The notes below the pieces were generated by a model, which saw nothing but the letters and a program-made list of their open reading frames with translations, searched no databases and was not told where the DNA came from. A stretch of DNA of 64,000 bases from Argyresthia goedartella (taxonomy: Eukaryota; Arthropoda; Insecta; Lepidoptera; Argyresthiidae), in contig OX463815.1 in assembly GCA_949825045.1 (NCBI GenBank), forward strand, positions 17,291,231-17,355,230, given 5' to 3'. Positions 46,191 through 57,519 of this stretch are shown here, in pieces. Within the stretch, counting starts at the first letter, position 1. The number at the start of each line of letters is the position of its first letter. The translations under genes and the position numbers were made by a program.

Positions 46191-49100
46191 CTAGAATCTT
46201 CCTCTGGCCTTGAACGGCGTTGGTTTAGAGTATTGAGGCTTGATATTGGTCGACGAACCTTCAGGCTGGGGAGGTAATGTCTTCAGGTAGTCGAGAGCCT
46301 TTTGTATTGCTGGCGGTATCGGCGGTGGAGTGTGGAGGTGGTCGCCCTATGAATAGAGAAACCAATTTAAATTAAAGGAATCTTCTCCCATATACATCAT
46401 ATACCCATATATATCACCCAAAAGGGCAAATTGCAGTTAAAAAGCCTTCAGCATATACCGAGGCCAAGGCATACAGTAAAGTCTTAGACAGATAATTGTA
46501 AACACAAAGGGGTTGTTTTAAGTCCGTATACCACACGAGCTGATGTCAGCTCAATATGTGGGGACCCAGACATAGCAGGGAGGTCTGTCTGGGTAATTCC
46601 ATTTTTTTCCTCTCTAAGAAAAAAAAATATCACGGGAATCTAGTGTAAAGAACGCATGAGAGATGTTTAAGTACAGCCAAGACAATTTTCTTGATGTCTA
46701 CAAAAATAATAGTAGTTTATGTGACTGATAAATAATGCCTGATTATGTACAGATACATACACAGTTTATCTAGACACATATCATAAGCTCTCTTTGATGT
46801 GTTCAGGAACCGCATGTTTGACCGGCATTGTGGCATTGAGTTGTTTAGGGCTTGTGTTTAAACGATTACCAAAAACGCACCTGTTTTACTACCAATAAAT
46901 TCGAAATGACTGCCAGAATGGATAAATGTCCACCAAATTGTGTTTGGATAAATGATCACCAAACTTCTATTTATGTTTAGTGTTTATGTTTTAAGTATTT
47001 TTTGTTGTTCTTACATGTTCAACCTAACACGAAGGATAAAGGGGGCTTCGCTTCGCTCACCCCTTTTACCCTTCACCTAAGCTACCGCAGTATTTTACCC
47101 TGATATTTTTGGAACTTTTGGTGTTCATTTATCCATTTTGGGTAGGAAAAAAATATTTTGGTGATCATTATTATATTTATTGCCGTTGTTAAGCTTGTTC
47201 TGTAGTACCACCTCACAGACAAAGTATGGGCGGCACGCAGGCGGGCGACGGCATTCGACATTGAATGTCATAATATGTAGAAAATTTACACATTATGGTC
47301 CTAATGTTCAATATTCAGATAAGAAATGAGTTTTTACAAAGTAGTTTAACATTATGCTCATCATAACGTGAGGTTTTTGGACGCAGTAAAGAGGGTTTAT
47401 GATACGTGTGTAGATAAACTAATTTATAAAGCGGTTTGAAAATGGAATCCATATGCCGCACAAGAGTCGTCGGTTTTTAACACTTATTAAGTCCAGGGGA
47501 TATTATTACCACATAATTTTCAACCTTATGACTTGGTAATACATTCGAAAACCAATGAAAATTCTGCATGCTCAGGCCCCATAAAGGGTTAAGTGGACAG
47601 TTTAGTTCATTTTTCTTCTCGACTAGGACTCGATCCCGGTCATTTTACTCTTATCTAACTTGTGAGGCAGGTCTTTGTCAACTCAGGCTACCGGACTTGA
47701 TTGGGTTTCACGTAAGCCACTGCTGTGGCTAATGCAGATGATGCTTTAAATTGATTAAAATTATGAGGTGGTTCCGTAACGTGAATTTCATAAACGTGAC
47801 GAAATGTCAAGAAAAGTGAACATCAAAACCAGACATAAGCATAAAAAGGATCTTGGTTTGATATCCTTTCAACGATTACATTTTCACTGCTTATTCAATA
47901 ACTTAATGATTTTATGGCAGCTATTTACTCATTCTGATTTATCATGACTTACTCGTTAACGCTTCATCATGATATCACGTTAATGTAATTATGATCAATG
48001 TTTGCAAACCTGATGATTACATTGAATTCTTTTCTAATTACGAAGCCTAAGAAGGACTCGTTGCATACGAAGATTAATTATTATAATAAAATTCAACAAA
48101 ATCACTGATCTAGGTCAATATATTTTGATTATCTTGCGAGTGACAAAATATGCAACATGAATGGCCTAATGATTCGATGATTGTGTTGAATTTGAAGTTT
48201 CATTTTTTACAGCTCTAAGGAACTGCAGACGTGAGTTTTTGCAATTTTATTTCAACTTTATTCCTAAGAAGGTCTTGACTGATGGACAGATAGACCCACA
48301 GAAGGACAACGAAGTGATCCTTTATGAAGTACTTTTTTCTTTTTGAGATACGAAACCCTAAAAATACTATTTTTTTCACTTGTGGTTGGAAGCCGTTCTC
48401 GTCCGCTATATAGGACAGTTGTATGAGCGTGCCATCCGGCGCCTTGTAGCTGAACCTCCCCTCCGCGACCTGCACCTCCTCCCCCTCTCCCTTGCCGGAG
48501 TTCTTCACGTAGCCGGACTCCTCTGCGTTTATCTCGTTCCCGGTTTCGTAACTGAAATTAAGAAACATGGAATATTACATACTATATACATGCACTAGTG
48601 ACATCTTGACGTACTTACTTCGAGCAACATGGAATTCCTTCTAGTCCATGATGCTCGAAGCATATATACATCGTTCGGTTCCTCAATATTCATAAGCGCT
48701 CATGACGTACAAGCTCGTCGGTTAAAGGTGCTTTATTTTCAACAAAAATAAGTTAGGTAACAAGTAGGTCGGTCCTTTTAAAAATTTAGACACCACTCTA
48801 AGTGCCTAGACCCTAACATTTTTAACAGCAACATAATTATCGTCACGCATTTTTCCATACGGGATGGCAGGTACAGCTATGCCCACGTTTACTCAGTTAT
48901 TCATTAGAAAATTTAACATTTAACAAGCTAGCCCATTGCCGCTACTATGGAGACACATAATGCACAGCACATAAGATAACATTATTTAAACCATTTTTAT
49001 GGCTTTTTTAGTTTAAGGTCAGAGAACTGCTCCCTTACGGATTCAATTTGAAATCAAGCCATCTCTTACACAGATAAAAATTAGGTTAGGTATCTTGTCC

Positions 49101-52100
49101 CAGACTTACAGCCATTTGTATGTGCCGTCGGGATTCGGTCCATCTGACTCGAACTTCAGGATGGGAATGGGTTCAGTGACTTGTTGCTGCTGTGGAGCCG
49201 CCAGGACCACCATTACGAACGACACCAAGAGAATGAAGAGCTGTAAACAAGTTTAACCTACTGAGCCCCAGAATACATTTTTTTCGAATTTATTCTTGAA
49301 ACTTTGAATATGGCATGTTTGCATGGTAGAGAAGCAAAAATAATGAAAAAATCCTGTTTGTGAAAAACTGGTTTTTCTCGATGTATTAAATAAAGGACCT
49401 CTGTTGTTGTTATTCATTATGGATGTTCGTTCTCTCCATCAAAATATATAAAATTTAATTGTAATCACATTTTTAAATAAAATTAGCACTTTTCACTATT
49501 AACCAACGAAAAAAACAAAATTTGACTTTTACTATCAGTCTTTTGGTACAAAAACTAAAGAAGAAACTTACAATATGCAACAAAAATCTCGAAAACTTTA
49601 CTTATCAAACTCTAGTCTTACTTGATTCAAATCAGTCCCGCAGTAAACATATCTTTTATTGTGTTTATCCCATCACTTACTTACACTTATTGAAATATTC
49701 GTTAGCTTGGCATGTTGATATGAGTAAAACAGCTTTGATGCCTTACCATTTAGTTTATGTAATTTTACTGTCCTTTAAATCTAGAACCTCAATAGTTCCA
49801 CGGTTCTTTTTCGGGAACTCCTGATCAGGCGTCATGATGCAGTCCCGAGGCAAGTGATTTTTGATCATGAGTGAGTGCGAGTTATGTATGTATGGACGAA
49901 ATGTTCCAGTCCAAGTATTTCCTGCAAAACTTATTTAATTGTCTGGTGCAGCACCTCGTCCCATTCCGTGTACTCGTACTAAGCGTCCCCTATTCTTTCT
50001 GGCTCCGCGTAACGGTAGTCCACGTATTCTGGCTCTTCCCCGGATCAATGAAGATGAAGATAGTCCTGGCGACGTTGCTGGTGATGATGACAGTGCCGGT
50101 GTTGATGGTGGTTGGTCGTAGTTTACATTACATTCAAAGACTGATTCTTCTGAATCGGAGCTATTACGCCCATCAGCACGTTTTTGGGGTGGCTCGTATT
50201 TCATTCATCATCGGAAGCACTTAAACCACCCTCGCTATAATTTAACTCCTCAAGAATTGCATCTTCATATAAAACTGAAACTAGAAAAGACGCCATATTT
50301 GAGAACGAAAGATCTAAAATAAGAAAATAAAAAAATCAGATCTTACCATGTAGGGACCAGATATAATAAATTCAGGACATTGACAAAATTTGGACGACAA
50401 AGTTAGGTTATGGAGGTGAAGCAATGAAATAATTGCGGATAATTGCTGTACCGACGTCTATAATTGTATTACAAACATAAAAAAAATATAGTAATAAAAA
50501 AATATTTCAATGGATTAACTTACCTTACCAAGTCGCTCCGCGTTGTTGCGACGCTATTTTTGGTTCGACACAAGTGACAGATACTGACAGAGTACAGATT
50601 TGTTTTCTACTCACTTACCATGGGAACGTTCCGTTTCAAGCAATAAAGTTTTGTCAGAGTGACATACTTCGACAAACCTTTGGATGTCCTAAATTAAGGA
50701 CAGAATGACTCAGGGGGCTAAACGTTCTAAGAGGTTAAATATCACTACGCCTGCGATGAATAAATGGACAAAAGTTACAACCTAGCCTAGCAACCAACTA
50801 TGAACTTTTGAACAGGGGTTCATTCTTGATAAGAGAATACATAAAAAGATTGGTATCCCTTTCCTATCAGGGGTATTTATAGGTAGGTAATTTATCATAT
50901 TATTAATTTAAAGACTGTATAAATTAACTATTTGATTCTAAAAGCTTTCTTCTTTAAAAGATTGATGTATTGTTTGCTGTTTAGCAGAGATAAGCGCCTT
51001 CTATAGTTTTCATAGCAGCGTCATGTTTAACTGTCAGTTCTGCGATATTAAGGAAGTAGGAATGAATCCAGAATACGATAATGACCATGAAATGTTTATC
51101 ATAGATAAGTAATGTATAAGTTATAGTAGATTTTGAAATAAATTATATCGTCATAGATACCTTCTCCTTATTATGTGTTCAAGGTGAATCTGCTAAGAAA
51201 GTTACCATTAAACAAGCATTCTGACCGTGATTCACAACTTAACAACGTTACCGTGAGCAACATTCCTCGACCGAAAACCTTTGACATTTTTGTACATAAT
51301 AATGAAAAAGTGCAAGATTGCAACAGGTTGTAAATTTTTCAAGAAGAAAGATCGCATCTTTGTTGACTTTACACTCATACATATGCTTTGTGTACGTGCC
51401 AACAAGAGAATGTACCAACCTGACTTATATTAGCGTAAACTTAAGATCCTGCACATCACCGGCCATTTATCGGCCGGCAATCATAAATGCTTGGTAGAAG
51501 TAGTGTAGTACAGTAAAAAGCAAACAATCTATCTATTGCGAAGCTTTCACCTCCGCTCTACACGCTCACGCTCCGCTTTGACTGCTGGTTACATGCAAAT
51601 AACTGAGATGTTTGGAAGCTGCACGACCGCGGCATTTCAAGAAAGTGATAAATCACTTAACTGATAACAAGGCAGCTTCATGACTTGTTTCATAAAGATA
51701 CAACGTAGTCTGGGACCAATATATATTGCAAATGGACTCGTCTTGCTCGATATGATAATCACATTAAACATTACACAATAAGTTTTCCTTTAAACTGTTA
51801 TTCTCTGGGTTCATTACAGCGAATTTACAGCGAAAGCATCTAATTTTAACCTGTCTGTATTATTGTCATTCTGCTTTGCTGGAACTTTCAGTTTGTCCAT
51901 TTTATTACCCACAGAGATATTTTGTAATAAAACTCAAATCTTGAAATGAGAAATGTGACATCAAATGTTGCCGTTACGATAGGTAGGTACTTCTCCTTTA
52001 TTTCCGAACTGTATCTGTAGGTAGGAACATTGGTAATGCCAACGTGTTTAATGATTCACATGGCTAATAAAATTTGCGTCCGAGTTCCCAAACGTTTCGC

Positions 52101-53752
52101 AATGTCCGAGGACCCGACACCTTAGTTGTGCAATGTTTAATGTGAGTACGAACCTAAACCTAGTATTAACCATTAAAGCTTAGAAACTTGTTCTTTATTA
52201 TTTTTTAGACTTTTTCTTTGTAGCTTAGGTTAAGCCTGATTTTGCAAACTTTCGAGACACAAAACAGACTGACCCAATAGCGAAATTAGAGGTGCTTAGA
52301 GTTATGTTAGGGAGGCAGTTGCTCATCGAAAGAGATACTTGGAACCTACAGCCTCTCATGTCCCTCCCGGGTAGTGCTAAGGAGCAACATATCTCTTCTT
52401 ATTCTTCTTTCTTTCGAGAACCTGTCCAAATTCAGTGAAATCTGTAAAACACGTGACATTGGCGAAATTAAACTCGTTGTTAGACCGCCATTAATTAAGA
52501 AATTAATAAGTAATTGGTCAATGATAGTTCCTTAATTTTATCACATATTTTAGCCGAACGTGGCTGTGGGTTCATTATGTATCCTTGCAGTTTTAAGTTG
52601 TAAGATGTATATTAATATGCCTTTTAGGTGATGCCTAAATTAGGCTTTTGTGGATCTCAAGTTACACACAATAGAAGTAATAAAGCAGTTAAACATAAAC
52701 ATAAACATTTACATACAGGCACATACATTGCTTCTGGCCCCACACTAGGATACCCTGTGTCGTGGTAACCAGAAACAGCGACGTCACACACATATAAACA
52801 TCCAAGACCTGGGGATTGTTTTTTTTTTTTTTTCATTACCCCCAGCCGGGGATCGAACCCGGGACCTCTCGCATGGTAGGCAGAGCCACAACCGCTGCGC
52901 CACAGAGGCCGTCAAAGGCCGTTATTTATTCCGTTATTTATTCCATGGCTCACAGTAAAATCTTAGACGGATAACTGTCAAAAAGGGGTTGTTTTTAGTC
53001 CGTATACCACACGAGCTGATGCCCGCTCAATATGTGGGTCCCCGACATAGAGGGTGGTCCGACTCCTGGGCATGGGTAATTCCATGTTTTCCCCTTCAAC
53101 AAAAAAAAAGCAGCTGTTTATTTATACTAGCTTGTCTGTCATGAGGGTCAGCTGGGTTTCGTGGACGCATACATGTAATTTGATTATGCTCGATAGAAAA
53201 GTTTCCCGAATTCAAAATCTGTTTTTCAGCGTATATTTTTTCTAATTCCGCACCGCAACATTTGAATTTATGAACATGTTATTTATTTAATCGTTATACA
53301 AAATATGAGGTTATGTTGATCTGTCAGTCCTCTATAGATCGGCGAAGAGTGTTGGTAACATTTAACATTCCTATACCACTAAAAGATGGCTGAAGGTGAA
53401 ATTTTAAGTTCCGCTGGAGTGGTGCCCAGCCTTAACTGTTTTAATTAACTACTGTAAGCGAAAAATTTATTAATGTCGTACTAAACTACGACTAACTGAA
53501 ATTCACGGTTGTGTTAAAAGGTTCACAGCTTAATTTATGTTCTAATGTTATATCGCTCACATGGACTGAGCTTTTTAAGTCTTGTTCAGTGATTCACCCC
53601 ACCAGCTTAACCGATTAACAGAAACGCCGAAAGCTATCTGTTTTTTAACAGACTTTAATTAATTATGACATAATTTTGTCTTTAACACCGGCCAACCATT
53701 GGGGTTGGTAGAAACTACACTAAATATGGAATAATCGGTGAATACCTACCAT
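46191..53752 (-). CDS. Cuticular protein, RR-1 type with TPPP tail (CPR-d)
   Basis: Exons are 53750-53752 (ATG only, donor GTAGGT), 49110-49240, 48380-48551 and 46191-46346 (TAG at 46191-46193). Donors in exons 2 and 3 are GTAAGT and GTGAAA; acceptors are GTTTACAG, AATTTCAG and ATTCATAG. Phases 0, 2 and 0 close to 153 residues. [15 protein letters not shown] is the signal peptide. The RR-1 core follows ([46 protein letters not shown]), then [17 protein letters not shown] and a basic tail. Exons 2-4 are firm. The first exon is inferred: it is the nearest ATG-GT following a good TATA promoter (53838-53845). An alternative ATG|GTAAGA at 50351 lies inside a transposon relic and has no TATA box at the right distance. 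Intron 1 holds the piggyBac-like relic, a SINE and other repeats; intron 3 holds a nested MITE pair. Confidence 0.85.
46480..46625 (+). repeat. Dispersed repeat D, copy 1
   Basis: GTCCGTATACCACACGAGCT, CTCAATATGTGGGGACCC, GACATAGCAGGGAGG and GGGTAATTCCAT are shared in order with 52950-53100. It lies in the third intron of CPR-d. Type unknown; a SINE body is possible, since copy 2 directly follows a SINE-A head. Confidence 0.7.
46703..47427. mobile_element. MITE family R1, copy 2, split by a hAT-like MITE
   Basis: Collinear with 29045-29537 on both sides of an insertion at 46848-47184. The left part ends ...GGCATTGTGGC...GTTGTTTA and the right part resumes GTTGTTAAGCTTGTTCTGTA, as in the intact copy. 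Outer landmarks are GTAGTTTATGTGACTG on the left and AAGAGGGTTTATGATACGTG on the right. It lies in the third intron of CPR-d. Confidence 0.75.
46848..47184. mobile_element. hAT-like MITE (337 bp) with 8-base target duplication
   Basis: Flanked by GTTGTTTA (46840-46847) and GTTGTTAA (47185-47192). Ends carry GTTTAAACGATTACCAAA and, reversed, AATGATCACCAAAATATTT. It contains the core block (CTTACATGTTCAACCTAACA, GAAGGATAAAGGGGGCTTCG). A second copy with the same ends stands at 54491-54797. No ORF. The 8-base duplication points to hAT, but the terminal bases (GGC) are not the usual CA start, so the class is tentative. Confidence 0.75.
47428..48210. other. CPR-d third intron, non-coding
   Basis: No exon seen. 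A fragment near 47510-47600 shares TTTTCAACCTTATGACTTGG with the TTAA MITE at 37584. Confidence 0.45.
49257..50734 (-). pseudogene. piggyBac-like element relic in CPR-d intron 1
   Basis: Flanked by TTAA at 49253-49256 and 50735-50738. Ends read CCTACTGAGCCCC and, reversed, CCTCTTAGAACGTTTAGCCC, a gapped similarity. On the minus strand a start ATGGCGTCTTTTCTAG (50295) opens an acidic N-terminus ([20 protein letters not shown]) that breaks by a stop/frameshift near 50215. The frame 49935-50204 then continues with SDSEESVFE and an Arg/Gly-rich stretch ([20 protein letters not shown]). An acidic then basic N-terminus like this is typical of piggyBac-derived transposases; the catalytic domain is absent. 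The left end lies only 9 bases from the splice-acceptor AG of CPR-d exon 2. Confidence 0.65.
50740..52690. other. CPR-d first intron, non-coding
   Basis: No exon or within-window repeat recognised, apart from GCCGAACGTGGCTGTGGGTTCA near 52552, which resembles one unit of the 31.8 kb minisatellite. Confidence 0.45.
52692..52915 (-). mobile_element. tRNA-derived SINE, family A (reverse)
   Basis: Reverse of the 44.9 and 60.7 kb copies: on the minus strand GACGGCCTCTGTGGCGCAGC, B-box GGGTTCGATCCCCGGC, a T-rich gap, CCCCAGGTCTTGGATGTTTA, CACAGGGTATCCTAGTGTGG and a TAAATGTTTATGTTTATG tail. It lies in CPR-d intron 1. Confidence 0.82.
52950..53110 (+). repeat. Dispersed repeat D, copy 2
   Basis: Collinear with 46480-46625, including GTCCGTATACCACACGAGCT and GGGTAATTCCATG. 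Confidence 0.7.
53110..53745. other. CPR-d first intron near exon 1, non-coding
   Basis: No additional exon seen. Confidence 0.4.
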
Positions 53753-53809
53753 TATGAGACACTATGTAGGAGGTCCGATAGTAGGATCTGGAACCAGTCA
53801 CAGGCACAA

Positions 53810-53850
53810 AATGTGTGCTGGGTGACAACGGAGAAGGTTTATATACCGGC
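53810..53850 (-). promoter_or_regulatory. Putative CPR-d core promoter
   Basis: On the minus strand GGTATATAAACC (TATA at 53838-53845) is followed about 30 bases on by CAGCACACATTTTG. AACCTTCTCCGTTGTC (53824-53839) overlaps the TATA edge and matches 15 of 16 bases of the putative CPR-b promoter. About 60 bases further an ATG with donor GTAGGT (53752) gives the single-codon first exon. Confidence 0.6.
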
Positions 53851-53854
53851 TTCC

Positions 53855-54485
53855 TTACTTATGAACTTAGGCGACCCGCGCATGCGCTGTGCATCCTAGC
53901 GATACATCTGCGCAGCCGCAAATCTTGCGAGAACCGTATACCTATACTAAGGGTAACCTTACTCAGAGTATTTCGTGGTGTGACTCTAACAATGATTTGA
54001 GATTTATAGAGCTTTGTTGTTGAAAGGACACGCACTATTGAAATTGAAATCGATACAAAAGATGAACTAAATACATATAAACAAGTAAGTAAAGTTCCAC
54101 GGAGATTTGAGGTAGGTGTCCTTTTATAAAGAGACTGAACAATCTCAAAATAATGCAATTATTAGAACTCCATAAAATTTTCTTTCGTACATCACATTTC
54201 GACTTGGAGTGCCTTGAACATTCTCTTCATCATAAGTACTAGAATATCAATTTACAATTACTGTGAATGATAATTTTATTGCCTGACACAGAGAATAACT
54301 CAGGAGTCAGGCGTAATACAGAAGTGAATTGACTGGCCGTCACCCACAAATCAAATTATTCGTCTACAAAACCTTGCGAAATTCGTAGAAATGTCTCGGC
54401 ACACTTTTGAATAAGTTGGGCTTCACCTTTCCTGAAAATGTCGTAAGATAGTCAGATTTCACTGCAAGCGTAAGTCGCAAATTAC
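53855..54485. other. Intergenic upstream of CPR-d
   Basis: No gene recognised. Confidence 0.4.
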
Positions 54486-54490
54486 TTTAT

Positions 54491-54797
54491 GGCTTATGTT
54501 TAAACGATCACCAAATCGTTTATTAGAATTAGTAAACGACCACCAAATTGTGTTTGGATAAATGATCACCAAACTTCTTTTTGTGTTTTGTTTTATGCTT
54601 AAGTTTATGTCTTCAAGTATTTTTTGTTGTTCTAATATGTTCAACTAACACGAAGGATAGAGGGGGCTTCGCTTCGCTCACATTTTACCCTGATATTTTC
54701 TGCAACTTTTGGTGATCATTTACTCATTTTGGGTAGCATTTACCCAAAATGATTTGGGTATGAAAAAATATTTTGGTGATCATTATATTTGTTGCCT
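54491..54797. mobile_element. hAT-like MITE, second copy (about 307 bp)
   Basis: It starts GGCTTATGTTTAAACGATCA and ends (reversed) GGCAACAAATATAATGATCA, like 46848-47184. Flanks TACTTTAT (54483-54490) and GACTTTAT (54798-54805) look like an imperfect 8-base target duplication. It contains repeated GATCACCAAA motifs and the core block GAAGGATAGAGGGGGCTTCG. Confidence 0.75.
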
Positions 54798-54799
54798 GA

Positions 54800-55655
54800 C
54801 TTTATTATCAACAGCGCTAATGATTGCTTCAATTCCTTAATGGTGGTGAGTGTAATTCGGTAGTAACAAACTATTCAAGAGTTAACAATGCTTATAACAT
54901 TTAAGGATTAATCGAATCGAAAAATCTTGCAAATCTGCAAATCTCGAGTGTCCTGATGAAGGTACTTTACAAACATGAGTTTAAATTGTCCCTCCCTTCC
55001 CTTCGACTGTAAACTTTAACTTATTGAACGACCACAACTGTTTTACTAATGGATTGAACATTTTTTTTTACAAATTATGGTCATTCTATTAAATCAGACT
55101 GTGGTCTGATTAACTAGAATTGTAATTGTACTGGTGAATCCTAAGACCAAAAATATATTTTTCTCTGCCTGAAAACACCGATAAAAATCTGCGATTTCAA
55201 CCAATCAACCGCATATCAGGCGGAAGGAAGTGTTTTGGATGAACAAAAACATTTACACTCGAATTAGTAAATAGGTGTTGGGAAATGCATGATACAGCCA
55301 GCGAATAACCAAGAGTACATATCCTGTTCTGCATTTGACCTTTTCCGAAATGAAACTAATATTTACTTGATTGCCCGTAAGACGCCATTTAACTACCTCT
55401 GTGTACCCAAGTATGTATGTACTACAAATTTTACAACCGGTCGTCAACAGAAGGTTTGCCTAAATAGCTATTAAAATTATGGGAATTCATTTGGAAAGGT
55501 TTAGTCAAAGGTGATTGTCGTTGCCGCTGATGACGGTGGTCATCTCGACCTTAGTCTTAAATCTTAAGGACGACATACACGGCTGCCAGCAACGACAGCC
55601 AGCAAAGGATTACAACAGTGTAGTACATTGCTTCCAGCGAAATTACGTATGAGCT
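54800..55655. other. Intergenic, no gene seen
   Basis: Short AT-rich ORFs without recognisable features. Confidence 0.4.
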
Positions 55656-55659
55656 TTAA

Positions 55660-55790
55660 CTACTCCAAAACCGAGGGTAGTTGGGACGGATCGCGATTTT
55701 GAACCCTATGCCATGGTAATAAAATTTAAAACCTATAGGAAAAGTGGCGTTAGCTAACGTCGGTGGTAACTGAGGGGCTAAAAGCTTTTG
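55660..55790 (+). repeat. 'AACCGAGGGTAGTTGG' repeat, copy 1
   Basis: AAACCGAGGGTAGTTGGGAC, GGTAATAAAATTTAAAACCT and CTAACGTCGGTGGTA also occur, in the same order, at about 63758-63875. The central motif is shared with the TTAA MITE at 37584. Probably members of one miniature-element family. Confidence 0.6.
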
Positions 55791-56159
55791 GCAGGGAGGC
55801 ATGCGTTGCCAGCCAGCTGTCAGCGGCATCAGCTACATGCAGAGTAGTGGCTTGCTGTTAGTCACGTAAATAACAAGACGGCGAGTGCAGACGCACACGT
55901 CACTCAGCGCACAAAATGGCTAGAGAGGAATGTGAACATAGCTCTTTACACCCGAGAGAAAAAAACTTAAATCATCCCAATTCGACATATAGGTGTCTGA
56001 CTTGTTATAACTTATTACCATATTTAATCAAGTGTTTATTGAACGCTCTCAGATGGCCTCACGATCGACGTCGGTTGCATTCAAAAGAAGCTTATATTTT
56101 TTCTAGTCCATATTTTTTCAAAGTCAAAAAAACTCTCGCTCGTGTTCGCGAGTGTTAAA

Positions 56160-56955
56160 GGATAGAGTGATTACGGAACTTTTCGAGTTGTACAGAGATT
56201 TGCTCTGGCTTTGGGTCTTCATTTGACTCATAGATATTCTCAACTTAGAATGAAAGTGCATGCGATACTTTCGGGATAGTAAGGAACCGCATACCATACC
56301 CCATCCGACTCATGGTGTACAAAGCACTAGGCGATTCCATAATTACGTACGGCTTGTCCAGTTACGGCCGTACATATAATACCTACCTGAGTTCCATACT
56401 AAAGCTACAGACCAGGCTGCCGAAACGAATTGTATCTCCGAAAATAAAAAACCAATTTGACAACGATGATAACCAACTATATAAGCACTGTGGAGTACTT
56501 CCAATCACGCACAAAGTTCACTATTGCCTACTTAAAGAACAATTCTTCAATAAAAGTGATCGTCGAAAAATCAACCACCCTATAATAACCAGGCGAATGG
56601 CGCAGAGTAAACTGGTTACTGTACGCGCAAACAATACCTACGGTGAGCGAACGAGCTCCTACATGATTCCGCGCTTAATCAATAACCTACCTACACAAAT
56701 CAGGAACTCGATCACGCAGACAAATATTAAATACAAACTAAAAACATACTTTCTCTCAAAATTGAATACTACTTGAGAACTGCACACTCCTTTTTGAACT
56801 TTTTAATTGAATATAGCTTATTTTAATTTAGATATAGCAATAAATACTGTAGAATGAGTACATAACATCACACACAAACCTCAGTGGTTTAAGTGGTGTT
56901 CAAGTATGTAACTCTGTTATTTTTAATATGTCATTAATTAAATAAATAAAAAATA
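56160..56955 (+). pseudogene. Second LINE family, C-terminal fragment
   Basis: The frame 56312-56776 (154 codons) contains MVYKALGDSIITYGLSSYGR, LKLQTRLPKRIV, YKHCGVLPITHKVHY and ends YKLKTYFLSKLN. This is the post-reverse-transcriptase region of an insect non-LTR element, a family distinct from L-A. The upstream part (56160-56310) appears frame-broken. The 3' end is A/T-rich near 56950. 5'-truncated. Confidence 0.65.
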
Positions 56956-57297
56956 TGTGATGTACACCATGCGCCCGCCCATCCCAACGTGGGTTATTTT
57001 ATATAATTCATGCTGTGACGTCGTTGTTGTAGAGAATGTATGGTACGCGAGAGTAGTCGCATCCTTGCTGAAAGCTTGCTGGAAACCATGTAGCCGGGCT
57101 CGCTTCTCCAAAGTGACCTTTGCTGGATGCCGTTACTTGCAACCGTGTATTTCGTCCTTTAGATATTTTCCACATAAGCAAATAACTGAAGATGCTAATT
57201 ATATATCTCATTAATATACAGGATGTAACAGAAAGGTGTCATATTTTTGTAGTTTATTAGGGACATCATTCTAAACATCTTTTGCTATGAAACCGAA

Positions 57298-57388
57298 TTG
57301 ATCAGAGCAACTTAATTTTTCACTCCCGATACATTTTAAGCCGTCAGCTGATTTGTATGGAGAAGTGAAAATAAAATTGTTCTGATCA
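57298..57388. repeat. Imperfect palindrome
   Basis: TTGATCAGAGCAACTTAATT ... TTTTCACT at the left is mirrored by AGTGAAAATAAAATTGTTCT...GATCAA at the right. A second inverted pair (TTTTGATTGGTTTTTGGCA / TGCTAAAAAACCAATCAAAA) follows at about 57459-57512. Probably MITE remnants. Confidence 0.65.
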
Positions 57389-57519
57389 AATCGGTTACAT
57401 CACCGTGTACCATACTCAGGTACTAAGTATTGATATAGTATATCTGAATGTTTCATATTTTGATTGGTTTTTGGCATCACGATTAGATAATGCTAAAAAA
57501 CCAATCAAAATCTGAATCA

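Noticed and set aside
50339..50351. ATG with donor GTAAGAT as the first exon of CPR-d.
   Set aside because: It lies inside the piggyBac-like relic, upstream of that element's own start codon, and has no TATA box at the right distance; the 53752 ATG is better supported.
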